Below are positions 9,882-21,800 of a DNA stretch of 24,938 bases, piece after piece. Location of the stretch: NCBI GenBank assembly GCA_019648995.1, contig BLXT01007005.1, forward strand, positions 328,404-353,341, written 5' to 3'. The position numbers were made by a program, and so were the translations under genes. How positions within the stretch are numbered: the first letter of the stretch is position 1; the number at the start of each line of letters is the position of its first letter. The stretch is from Plakobranchus ocellatus (lineage: Eukaryota; Mollusca; Gastropoda; Plakobranchidae). The notes below the pieces were generated by a model that saw only the letters and a list, made by a program, of their open reading frames with translations, ran no database searches and was not told the DNA's origin.

Positions 9882-12800
9882 CTGAACAAACGTTAAGGAA
9901 CATGTCAGGTTTTATGTAAAGTACTTTTCCTTATCTTAAATCCCTGATATCATAATCACAATGGAATGTGAGCCCTTCTGTAGATATGTAGTGACCTATT
10001 GTTTAAGGAATTGGCCCTGCAGGACATAAAGCGTAATATGAAAATAGCTGTAGATCATGAAATAAAGTTTTCGGATTTTACAAATCATACAATTTTTTTC
10101 CCCAGTATCTCCAATTATTTTTTATGTATTTCATTTTAAACCTCCATTTGACAGCTACCCACAAACTCTTCACTTGAAACAGATTAGTCAAATTTTAAGT
10201 TTTGAAACTAGCCAGAGAAAAATTGTTTTTTAAGACAAACTTACTCATTAAATGACATCAACCATAAGACTTTCCTAAACTATGCCAAGGGTGGAATGTA
10301 AAATGAAAGAGGAAAAACTAGAATCAGTAAAACATATATTTTATATTTATTTAAAATAACTAAATTATTAGCTTAAACAAAATTTCCAGACAATTTTCCA
10401 CAATATGCTCCCTTGAAACTGACGAGACCAAAATTTCCCATAAAATTGAGTAACAATGCTAAGTTTTAGGGTGAATATCAAGGATACGATTATATTCCAG
10501 GGTCCAAGTCTGAGCCAGTTTGGGATGAAGCCTTTGTACAGGGCTAGGAAACCTTCTGTTTTGGTTGTCTGACAACAGGAAAATAAGAATAACAACAAAT
10601 TTATCAAGATGGTATTACTCGCAGGAAGCAAATTCTCTATTGCCTAGATGTACACAACAAGGTCAAATTTTGAAAATAAAAACTTAAAAAATCAAAACAA
10701 GCCAGAAGTGGCATTTAAAACACTCTAAACCAGTGCACAATCTAAAACATCTTTCTGTGACAACTGGATCGATGGAGTTACGTTCGATTATAAGCCACGA
10801 TATAATGTTTTTACTTTTTGCAAAAAGGATTTCAAAGAGAGGATACAGAACTCAAAATTTTTATTCAAGAAGTGTGTTAATACTGTTATATGCGACACAT
10901 TTTGGACTGGTCTCAACTGGTAGATAATATATCACAGAGACAATAGATATAAGAGCAAATAGAGAAAATGCAAAGAGCCAATCTCATTTGTTGTAAATAG
11001 TAGTTCATGGTGTCAAAAAAATTGTAAAAATAATCATTATACCCACAAGAATGAAATTATCTGACAAAAACAAAAAAGAAAAAAAAAAATATGGAACAAG
11101 TTGTCAATAACGGCAACCAAAGAGAAAGGTTGTTTTAGCATTGTCGAGTTCTTGTAATGCGAGTGACAATGTAATCATATATTATGTATGTAGCGACCCA
11201 TATTTTACATTCACTTCACACCAATAAAATTTGATCAGGTCCCTGCGGATTTCGTGGCAAGGTGTTCCCTTGCAACTGTGCACAAAGATACATGCAGTCA
11301 TAAAAAAAAATCATTCTGTTGGTAGGAAGACGAGCACTCACCCTCATGAGACAGTCCAATGTGGAGGTGTAGAGAGCAGGTGGTGACACGGTCCCTGCTG
11401 AGGATGCTGGAACGGCCTCTAGCACAATCCTCTTCTTCTGGTTCATCATTCGAGTCTGAAAGTACACAGAAGTTTGTCCGCACCCTAGTGGCTGCCAATA
11501 CTCAGATACATGGATTTTCACACATAGACACATACATGTGCACACTCACAAACAGTTAGATGAATGAACATGAAGTGCGCTTACAAGTTAGTTTTGCACA
11601 AGTATTTTTTTTTTTTGCGTCCAAGGACAAAGACTTTAGGAGGCACTTAATTTAACTTTTCCTTACAAAATCTTTTTTTTTTTTGAAGATCACATTTATA
11701 AAATAATCAAAACTTGCAATCTATCACAATCTTGCACATATAAATTATTCACTTTTGTGCTCCCATACATAATCAGACTTCTATTTTTATAGGTTTGTTT
11801 TTTCTGTACATACAGCCAGTCCACAAAAAGGTGATCTCAGACTATCCGGCCCTCTGTCAGGGCACCCCTGGCAGGGCTCAAACCCGGAGCAGAAGTATCT
11901 CTGCAGATCTCAAGACAGGCTCGCTATTTACTATGCCAAAACAGCCCTCCTAATTGTGTTTAAAACTGTGAAAGGCACAACACATAAGAATGATACTTTT
12001 ACTTCCTGTATAATGTTGAAAAGCCACTTCAGTTTTTTCTCCAAAGTCTTAAAAATTGTATTTCCATTATATTATGGTTTTTAATTTTACAGTCAATGCT
12101 TTATTACCACTGCAATATTATATGTGACATTTTTCTGTCCACAAGTAACACATAATATCAGTTATAAAGATATAAGCCTAGACTATGGCTTGGTTCAACA
12201 GCAGGGCTCTAATACTCCTATTCACGATGGAAGGTCTTCGGTTATGCTCACCTTGTGTGATAAAGTGCTAGTATCACTATGGCATTGATCCATGCATAAT
12301 CTCTTAAGACAGCTACAATAATTGAAAAAGAACTAAATTCTCAAACCCTTATTTAATACATAAGTCCTTCCTTGGTTTCCATAAATCATCAACACATATG
12401 TTAAACTGCTGGGGTACAAAAAAAAAAACCAAAAAACATTGGATAAATACAAATTACAGATACAAGGGCTTCCACAAAAAGGGGGTTGATGAGAAATAGT
12501 GAGGCAAGATGGAGTTGGTAACTTCCCCTTTGTTAGTTTAAAAATTCATTTTGTCCTCTCAGTCCAGTGTGATCATTAGAATACATGTATTCTATTACAG
12601 AATTCTCAGCTTTCAAATACATTTTTTTTTTTTTTTGCTTAATTTGAAACAGATGTGTGTGTGTGTGTGTGTGTACAAATATCTTGCACCCCTGTTTTGA
12701 CTAGTAAAAGATTTGCTTAAAATTATTTTCAGAAAGGGAAGCCACCTAAACTCTAGAGACAGAATTTGAGGGATAGGGACTGGAGTCTAAAATAGTAAGA

Positions 12801-15800
12801 GAGTAGATAAAAATTTTTTTCTTTTTATTGATCCATTCAATGAAATCCCAACAGCTGTACTGTTTCTGACATTTGCAATACTATATGCAATGACTTTGAG
12901 AATTCACATTGCTAGTTCATTGTTGAAAAGGCTAAAAATGTTTTAAAGTAATTACTTCAAAATCTACGACTATGATGCAACAAATAAATTACAGGACATG
13001 ACATGGTTAAGTCTACGAGACACAAGAAGATGGTCTTCAAGAGAAAAACTAACAGCCACATGGAAATTGTCGCAGGATCAGCAAGGAAAACATCACCGAG
13101 CCGTTTGGGAAGATAGCAAACACTCCTGGCGCGGCAGTGAGAGCCGGGCGCCCCCCTCAGCAGGGCAATGGGAGGAAGGGCGGGCAGCTGCCGAGGTGGC
13201 AGAACCCAGCATCTTGAGGTCGACCACCGCGATTGGGTGGTTCTCCTCCTTAATCCGATGCTGGCTAACACACCTTGGAAATAGCATATACCAACCAGAA
13301 ATAACAAAACAAACCAGGAAAAAAAAATAATAAAGCTTTGGCCACTTGGCAAAAAAGCAGCTTACAGGCACAAAAAATATCCAATGAATGATGAAAAGTG
13401 AAAAATGTCTCAAAACCTATCCAAACGAGTCACACATTTCTGACCAAAATCTTTCACATGGTTATTTAGCTACACTGATTCTATACAAAGTTGGTCATGT
13501 GAAAAAAAAAAAAAAAAAGAAAGGTTCATGATGATCACAATCCATTGTTTGAACTTTTTTTCAAACATGTTGCATGTTACAAACAGTTTACGTAAATATT
13601 GATTCCTTAAAGCTTGTTTGCTGCATTTAACTCATTTGGAATGGTTTCTAGACACTTATCACCATTTAAGTAAAATTTTGATAGGGAAACATTGAGCCTA
13701 TTCTCTCCACAGCTTCATCCTATTTCATGGATAGGCAACAGTGGATCTCCTTTAATTCAACACAGCTGAAATTGCAGGAACCCATCATCTTCCATAAACA
13801 GTCAAGTTTTTGGGGTTTTTTTTAATTTCTAAAGATATTCAGGTCATCAAATTTGTTTCCTCTTTTTTTTTTTTCATGTGAAGAATCCAATTCACTGAAT
13901 ATTGATAGTCAATCCATCCTATCTTAATGTGCTGTTTCAGTGAAGATTCTATTGAGTTTCTCAGGTCACAACACATCCCCATTAGGCAAAGTAATAAGGG
14001 AAGTCCGTCTTTGTCAAATCTGAAATTAATTAGCAGGATATCTCTTTTTTTTTTTTTAAACAACTGAAGGAGGTTTTGGGTCAAGTTCATGCCATTTTTT
14101 GACTGAAAAAGGAAAAGAAATTCAATAAAAGAGGCATATAGCCCTAAAAATAGCTCTCTTCACCTAGAAGTTGGAGGAGCAGGCTTAATTCATTGGCTTT
14201 GAAATTCAAAAGGTTAATTTTTGCTCTTCCATAGTTCATTTGGAAGATCCAGTGTTCATGAAGAATAAAAAATAAATTATTATGCCAGATTGAAAATATT
14301 AAGTTATTCCCCAAAAGCTGTCATTACAAGCACTATGCTACTAGTTAGATTTCTCAATAACACGCAATGCAGAATTGTTAGAGGCATAAGCGAGATACTA
14401 AAATCACAAAGTCCATACATCTCAGTCAAAGCAGCCTCTTGCATTGATTAGTGACTAGACCGCTGCTCTCTCAATCACTTGTCATTTACAAATCTATTTC
14501 AAACATACAATACAGGGGGAAAAAAGCAGGCATCTGTGTTTCTTTAAAAACTCTCAAACCAAATGACCAATGGAATGAACCCATTTAAAATGGTAAAATT
14601 AGAAGTTACAGGATTGGATGAAAGAGAGAAAAGACATAATAAGCATATTAAGGGTGAGTTGCCAATTTTTGAGCCACCAAAGCCCCAGAGAAGACAAATT
14701 AGTTAATTTTACAAAGGGTGTTTGGGTGAAGAAGAAGCAAAGCAGGTGAATGGCGCAAAATGGTCCCATAGTAAAAAAAAAGAAAAAGCTGTTTCAAGGT
14801 TCTATTGGAATCGCACAATACCTCTTTCATAAGAACCAAGTGCTACTGCTTGATTTAATCCTTGTTTATTTTTTTGTCTTTGAACTTTAACTTTCAGTTC
14901 AAAATACCTAAAACTAGATGTAAAAAATAATGCTTTTCACAAGACGGGGATTTTAAAAACTATTCCTGAAGGTAATGTGCACAAAGTTATGTGGGTGAAG
15001 GTGCAAAATTGAATAAAAAGCAGAAGCTAAACACAATGTCGGTATTTAAATGCTTTTCTAAACTTATTCATGTTAAAAGTTTCTTATTGCTGCTCAGAGC
15101 ATGTCGAATTGGTTGAGCTCCACTGTTACCTAACCATTTTTCTTACATTTATTTAATTCAGGCCTTTTATAAATGATTCAAAAAGTTTTTCTTCACTTCT
15201 GGAGTGATAATTTTAGTAAAGTATTATAAATTCAACACTAAAATATTCTACTCAACTGATATCAACTAGATCAATTCTAATGAAAAGAAAAATAAGTTTA
15301 GAATCATTTTACATTTTCAAAGGAATCTAATGAGCCTGCTTCACTCAGAGCACTTTTAAGCCTATCAATTTTTCTGCATCTCACTTACCATCAAAATTGC
15401 ATAATGCATTCAATTTTCCTTTCTTTTCCTTTTTTAAGCCTTTAAACTATGCAATTATACTAACTATATATCTAGAGACCAGTCAAAAGAAATCATAGTT
15501 CTATTCTGAACAATTCAAATCACCACTACTGTTAACCTAATACTCGAAGTTGTGAGCTTTGCATTGACATCTGTTTGTGTGCTTGGGTGTGCCTATTTGC
15601 TACAAGATTTAAGGATTTCAGGCCCTCATCAGGCTAAGACACTGGTGGCTGCAATAGGTCTCTTTAGACTTTGAGGTAAATTTGAAAGCCATCATCCTTG
15701 TAGCAATAAAAATTGAATTAAAAATGATTTTTTTTTTTTTAAATATAATGGAATAGTCTCAAGACACAATTTATTTGTCTGTCTTTATGTTTTATGTGTC

Positions 15801-18800
15801 TCTACAACCATAACATAACTGCTGTTATAAAGCTTTTAAAGATTGCCAATAAAGCAATTTTAGGAGAGGATGGTAGCAAATAAAGCGCAATAAAAAAAAA
15901 GACTTAAAAAAAATAAAAATGTGTCCAACTAACCTTGCAAACATCAATAGGATTGGAGGCCAGAGCTCCCACAAAGCCTGCGAAAAAACTTGCCCTGAAT
16001 AAATGGATAAACAAAGTTGTGCGTGTCGTAAAATGAATAGTGAATGATAAATGTATTGAAGTGGTTCGTCCATCCTACCTCTGAAATAACCACACTTGTG
16101 TAGTATCATTTTGAGATGTTTTGCTGAAAAATTGGCTTAGAAAAAATAGGTTTCATGTTTCCTAGACTATCGCAGATTCTCCTGGTGGCTATGAGAACAT
16201 TTGGATATAAATGAATCAATGATTCTGACAATTGCAACATATTTATTGCTCACATGTTCCTGTCGCAAAATGTCTCATGGTTTTTTTCTAAGTTGATTAA
16301 GCATAATCATGATCAGAGATTCCAGCATATACAATTCATCCTGGATGCCTCAGTTGAGCAAACTCAGCTCAGAAACCACACTTGAAAAATATATTACAAA
16401 AACACCAAAAAAAAAAAAAAAAGAAGAAGAAGAAGAAAAGGGAGCGGGGAAGCAGAAAATTCAGAGGCATAATACTGACATTTTCCATTTTTATTTTGTC
16501 TTCATTCAAAAGAAAAAACAAGACCATAGCCTCATGTTTCTGAGACATTCAGTTTTATCAAATCCGATATGGTGTTAGTTCATACTCTGTTTAGGGAATA
16601 AAGCAAGTGTCAAAAAAGGTATCAACAAGGTTTGACATAAAATGACCAAACATGTTTCAAAGATCAATGTCCTTCAACTTACAGGAAGTGTGTTTCTTTA
16701 GTATCTCCTAGATGCCCTGATAGGATGATGTGTTTCTTGGCAACATCATAGGCAGGAAGTTCCACACCTGCTACAATGGCTGCTCTCTGCGCTGTTGGAC
16801 CAACTCCCTGGCGAGAGTGAGAAAAAAAGTTGATTGTAAACACATTGACGAAAAGAAAGAAATATGAAGCTTGCCCATAGATTTCACTGAAATCTATTTT
16901 GGCTTTTTATAATTTATATCTTGAAACCAGCCAAATGATTCAATGCTGCAAATAAAAATTAATTTTACTAAAATAGGCATTTTATGTAATTTTCCCCTTC
17001 TGCAGAATGTATAAATATCAAATATATTTTAAGAAAAAGTGTTTAAATTTTTCCCCTCCTTTTAAATGCTTCCTTTTTTTTTTTTTAAACAAGATTAAAA
17101 AGCTTCTAATTTGGCCTAAAAACATATCCATGTCCAGTTGCTTTCACCATTTAAAGACACAGAGTCCGGTTTCAGGTTGAATCACAGATTCACAATGTTA
17201 AAAGTATGACCTAGTCTTGAAACAGTTGTTTGTAACAGCTGTCAAAAGACATATAAGAAGCAAGACTCATTGATGTAATTATAACTCATTTAAAAGACAA
17301 GACACAGCCAATGAAACATAAGATATCCTGTCATTAGCATGTCCTAATCAAAGATCAAAATCTATTTCAGCCTATAGCTCCTTTCAAGAAATTTCCACAA
17401 AAGCCTTATATCATCATGGGGATGAAATCTGATTTATAAAATTTACTAGTAGTGAGTTTTGAAAACAGTATGTCTTCTTAACATCTATACACTGATATAG
17501 AGGTACCGAGGATAAGGTCTTACCCTCCACAAACCACCTAAGCCCTCTTGTTGGTAGATCTTTACAAAGGAACACAACATGTTATCACAGCCAGGTTGGG
17601 AGCTTTTTGCCTGCATACGAACCTGTACAGAGCACAAATGTTCTAATTAGGTAATCTGCACATGGTACAACTGTCCTTGTTACAGCAACTACAGCAGATC
17701 TGCAACATATGTAGGGAAGTGTTAAAGTCAAAACATTTTTTATTCCCACTTGGATATTTGCTCTATAAAGCAAGGCAAAATTTTGGCAGTTGGACATTAT
17801 AACACATCTTTTCACTGTATCAGATTGAGATCTGTTTTGAAAAAATTAATTTGCAAATCAGGTTACTGAGGATAAGTCGTCAAGAAATAATATGGCTCAA
17901 ACAAAATCTCTGGTAAAAAGTTCTTTTGGCATTTCATCTTGAAACAGCAAGAAAAAAAAATTATTTAAAAAAAGTAAAAATAGTGCAACTTGTCTCCTAC
18001 AATTAATTGATACAAGACAGTCCAGTGCCTTGCTTGTGATATTGGCAATCATGTCTTTTCATATCCCTCTTGATTTCCTTGTTACTGGTAGGTATTTCAC
18101 ATTCTTTCTTTATGCCCCACCATTTTTTTAAAACATCTGAAATCATTTTCCCTAGAGATATCTTCCTTATTTCCTTTCTTTTTCTCTCCCCTACCCCATG
18201 TTAGGTACTAAAAAGCATTGTCAATTCAAAGATATATACAACAAAAAATGGTTTCACAAACATCAAAACGTTTCAATGTAAAATGCATTGGTTGCGTCAA
18301 TGTAAAAAATGAAAATTTAATATTTTACACTGTAGAAGCCATTATGGCAAAATGTTTTGATGTTTATTTACCATTAATTTACTTTTTGAGTGCCGTTTTG
18401 TGTCACACATAATATCTATTTGACAACTGTTTACTTATTCTTTACTTAATGTATCAATTCAGTAGCATTGCACCCTTTGGATCCGAGATTTTATATTGTT
18501 TGTGATGCTTCCTGAGAGGTGATCTTGTCCATTCATAGAAAGACAAGCTCATTGGTGTACTTCCTTGTAGAATTGGCTGTTGACATTTGTATCTCAAACT
18601 CACCTCCATGCACATGCATCAATATAAAACCAAACAAACCTTCAAAACATCTGTAGGGTTGGCTATAGAGCTTGATGTAATGCCAGCAACCACTCCACAC
18701 AAAACATTGACAGCCAGAGTCTCATCTGAAAAATGAACATTTCTCTCCTAAATTATACAGGAATGAAATGATTTCCTTTTAGAGAATAGATGCTATAGCC

Positions 18801-21800
18801 TGAGACCAGTCCAAATGAGTGCAAGCCTTACTTTGAACATTTCGCATACTTTATACAACATTAATATTATCTGAGACTACATTAGGTGAGCTTTGTAATG
18901 GGAAAAACTGCATTGATAGGTATACATGAGAGTTTGCCAAACCATGGGTTGTTATGCTTTTAAATTTTCTACCAGCCATATTTGAAAAAAATTGAACTTA
19001 TCTGTACATAAATCTTATGTTTGTAAGTGTAATGACTTAAGAAGTAATGCTTTATATTCACCAAATTACATTTGGATGTATCCTTGGTTAACCAAAAACT
19101 TTCAAACATAACTATGATGAAAAGATCACCTAAAAAAGTCACCCATCAACACTTTAAGCTCAGTCACCACAAGGGAAAGAAACACAGAAAAATTCTTTTT
19201 ACATGGATCTGCTGGTAATATTTATGTATACATGAATTATACTTCACTGACAAACTAAGTAAAAAAAAGTGAACTAAATTTGGGGTCCACATTTTGGCAA
19301 TTGCTCATATATATATATGTGACTGATTAGGACTGACCTCAGGTATTTCACTTCCAGTTTTAAAGCTTTATTTAAGCCATGGAATATATTGCCATCCATA
19401 TAATAATCATGCAGGCCCAAAATCTTCGTAAAGAATAATTTAACACTTTCCAACCTAATAGTGTGCCATAGGTACTAGTCTTAGTAGCTAAGGAGCAACT
19501 CGGCCCTATGAAGCTAGTGCCTAAGCCAGGGGACATAACTCTTACGAAAAACATTATTTCTTTTTTTAATGACTTGTTAAAGCTTGCAAACCTAATATTT
19601 TAATGGGGAAAAAATATCATAATTTAGAAAAATAAATGAACTTTCAGAAAATGTATACATGTCTGGGGGAAAAATAAAACTTGTTGGAAGAAAAAACTCA
19701 TAAACCAACGAAGTTTTCTCTCTTCTTTTTTCCTTGCTGTAACACTAGTAACAGCTGAGATGCAAAATTTTGGTGTGTATTTCATTGAAATTAAACATGA
19801 CCAGGAAGCGAAATGAGAAGATGAAACAAAACTGGGGGGAAAAAAAAGTTAATGGTTATAATTGTCTGAAATTCCAGCTTTGGGACATTTACAAGCAGTC
19901 TTGAAAAGACCTAGATCGAGACACTAGATCTAGATTAGATCTAGGCCTAGATATACTCGCTGCCGACGCGACCATGACTTTTTTCCGAGGTACTTGTTCA
20001 ACATCCTCGTTTATACTATATCAGATTCTACATCTTAATCCAAATAGCTTTAATAAAATGCGATTAAAGGAATTGAAAGGCCACTGAATCTGAAGCTAGA
20101 AACGTATTGAAAAACGGCAGGGAAACGAGGTTCGAACTGTCGAGAATCGGATGTCAGAACGGGTATTTTCACTTTCTCTTTATTCAGTAACAGAAAGAGC
20201 TAAAAATAAGCGGTTTTCTTTACAGAAGAGCTCAAATCTCACAAAATTTGCATAATTATATCCAAGTTACGTTGACCCCGAGACTTCGTTACTAGTAAAC
20301 AATGAGGCCACGGAGGACGCTTTAGGTCGCATTCGGTCGCATTAGGTTGGAGGGTGTATGTCGCATTCGGTCGCATTAGGCTGGACGGGCAATGTTGCAT
20401 TAGGGCGCATAAGGTTGGAAAGGGTTAAGAAAGCTCTGACCATTGGCATTTTCCATCTATCAAAGATGTGCTTATCATGAAATTATAACTAGGTAATTTA
20501 TGAGATGCAAGTAACTAATTAGGGCTTTTTTTTAACAATATTGATAAAACTGTTGAAGGAAAAAAAAGGAATTGGGAGAAGAAGGACAGGGTAGAGATAT
20601 CATCAAAGTCTTGTATGTCATGTTTACTACTCACTTGCTGGATCCGAAACAAGAGTTCGTTTAAGGGTGTGGTATACTCCTATTTTGATTGTTCCATAGG
20701 TCGCTTGCCGAAGCAATGCTGGAGCTAGCCTGCAGGCACAAAAATCATGATTTAAAGTAGAAGAACAGAAATGAACTTGTCACATGCATGTTTGATCACA
20801 CAATATAACTTATCTAACAATCTCACAATTTGTAGTGAAAACTATCAGAGAATAGGAAAAATCAATTTTCTTTTGTTTTTTGTACTCAAGAGANNNNTAA
20901 CTCATCTGACAATGTCACTATGGTAGTGAAAACTATCAGAGAATAGGGAAAATCAATTTTCTTTTGTTTTTTGTACTCAAGAGATGAACTTGTCACATGC
21001 ATGCTTGACCACACAATATAACTCATCTGAAAATGTCACTATGGTAGTGAAAACTATCAGAGAATAGGGAAAATCAATTTTCTTTTGTTTTTTGTACTCA
21101 GAGATTTAAGTTCAGCTACAGAATAAACAATCTTCACACTTAACGTCACCTGGAATCTAGGATCTGTTTAGATCATTTATAGTTGTACTAGTTCTCTTTT
21201 GTGTACCATAGATAAGAGACTTGTTAAAATAAATTTTTTATATTAATAAAGATTGAGACCCCACACGACATGGGCATTAAGAAAGCTGATTAAGCTCGGC
21301 TATTGCTGAATTATCTCAACTTACCCAGAGTAGAGAGCATGTGCTCCTTCTTCTCTGAAGATTCTCACAAAGGCATGGAGCATGCCACGATACTTGAGGT
21401 CTCGAAGGCGTGCATCGATCACTTGCCCTTGAACCTGTAGCCTTGTTTTTGTTGTGTCAATGGGAAAAGTGCCTGAAATTGAATTTAAAAATTAATAAAT
21501 AGGAAAAATAAAAAAAAAACTATGTGAAATTTGAAACAGTGACATTTTTTTTTTTTAAAGAAAAGAAATCAGATTTGAAATTTCTAACAAAATAGAATTA
21601 AAAAAGGTTCCTTTATCTGTCAAAGAATGAAAAAAGAAAACAAAAGGAAAATAAAAGACTTTTCAAGTTGATTGGCAGTCCCTTTTAGGTTGAGAGAAAG
21701 CCCCAAATAGGCTCACACTTGAGATCTATAAATATCTATGCTTAATATTACACTCTTGCTGGTCATGAAAACCTCACACTGCATAATGTTTCTCAAAGCC

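Larger units (their letters stand above)
11456..15933 (-). other. Carrier intron 8 (largest intron)
   Basis: About 4.48 kb, with donor GTTAGT and acceptor TTTCAG. It contains a tRNA-derived SINE (11811-11953), a (GT)n tract (12654-12674), a GC-rich open patch (about 13085-13270) and many homopolymer runs. The rest is AT-rich with nothing recognisable. Confidence 0.85.

Noticed and set aside
12998..13330. + strand open frame through the GC-rich intron 8 patch
   Set aside because: The frame is open mainly because the patch is GC-rich; it ends in a poly-Lys A-run and resembles nothing known. The patch itself is kept as a finding.
15825..16109. 94-codon open stretch on the minus strand
   Set aside because: It overlaps carrier exon 8 in a different frame and conflicts with the well-supported carrier reading.
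20110..20160. GGTTCGAA block as a possible tRNA
   Set aside because: Only a partial B-box is present; there is no A-box at the right distance and no cloverleaf arms.
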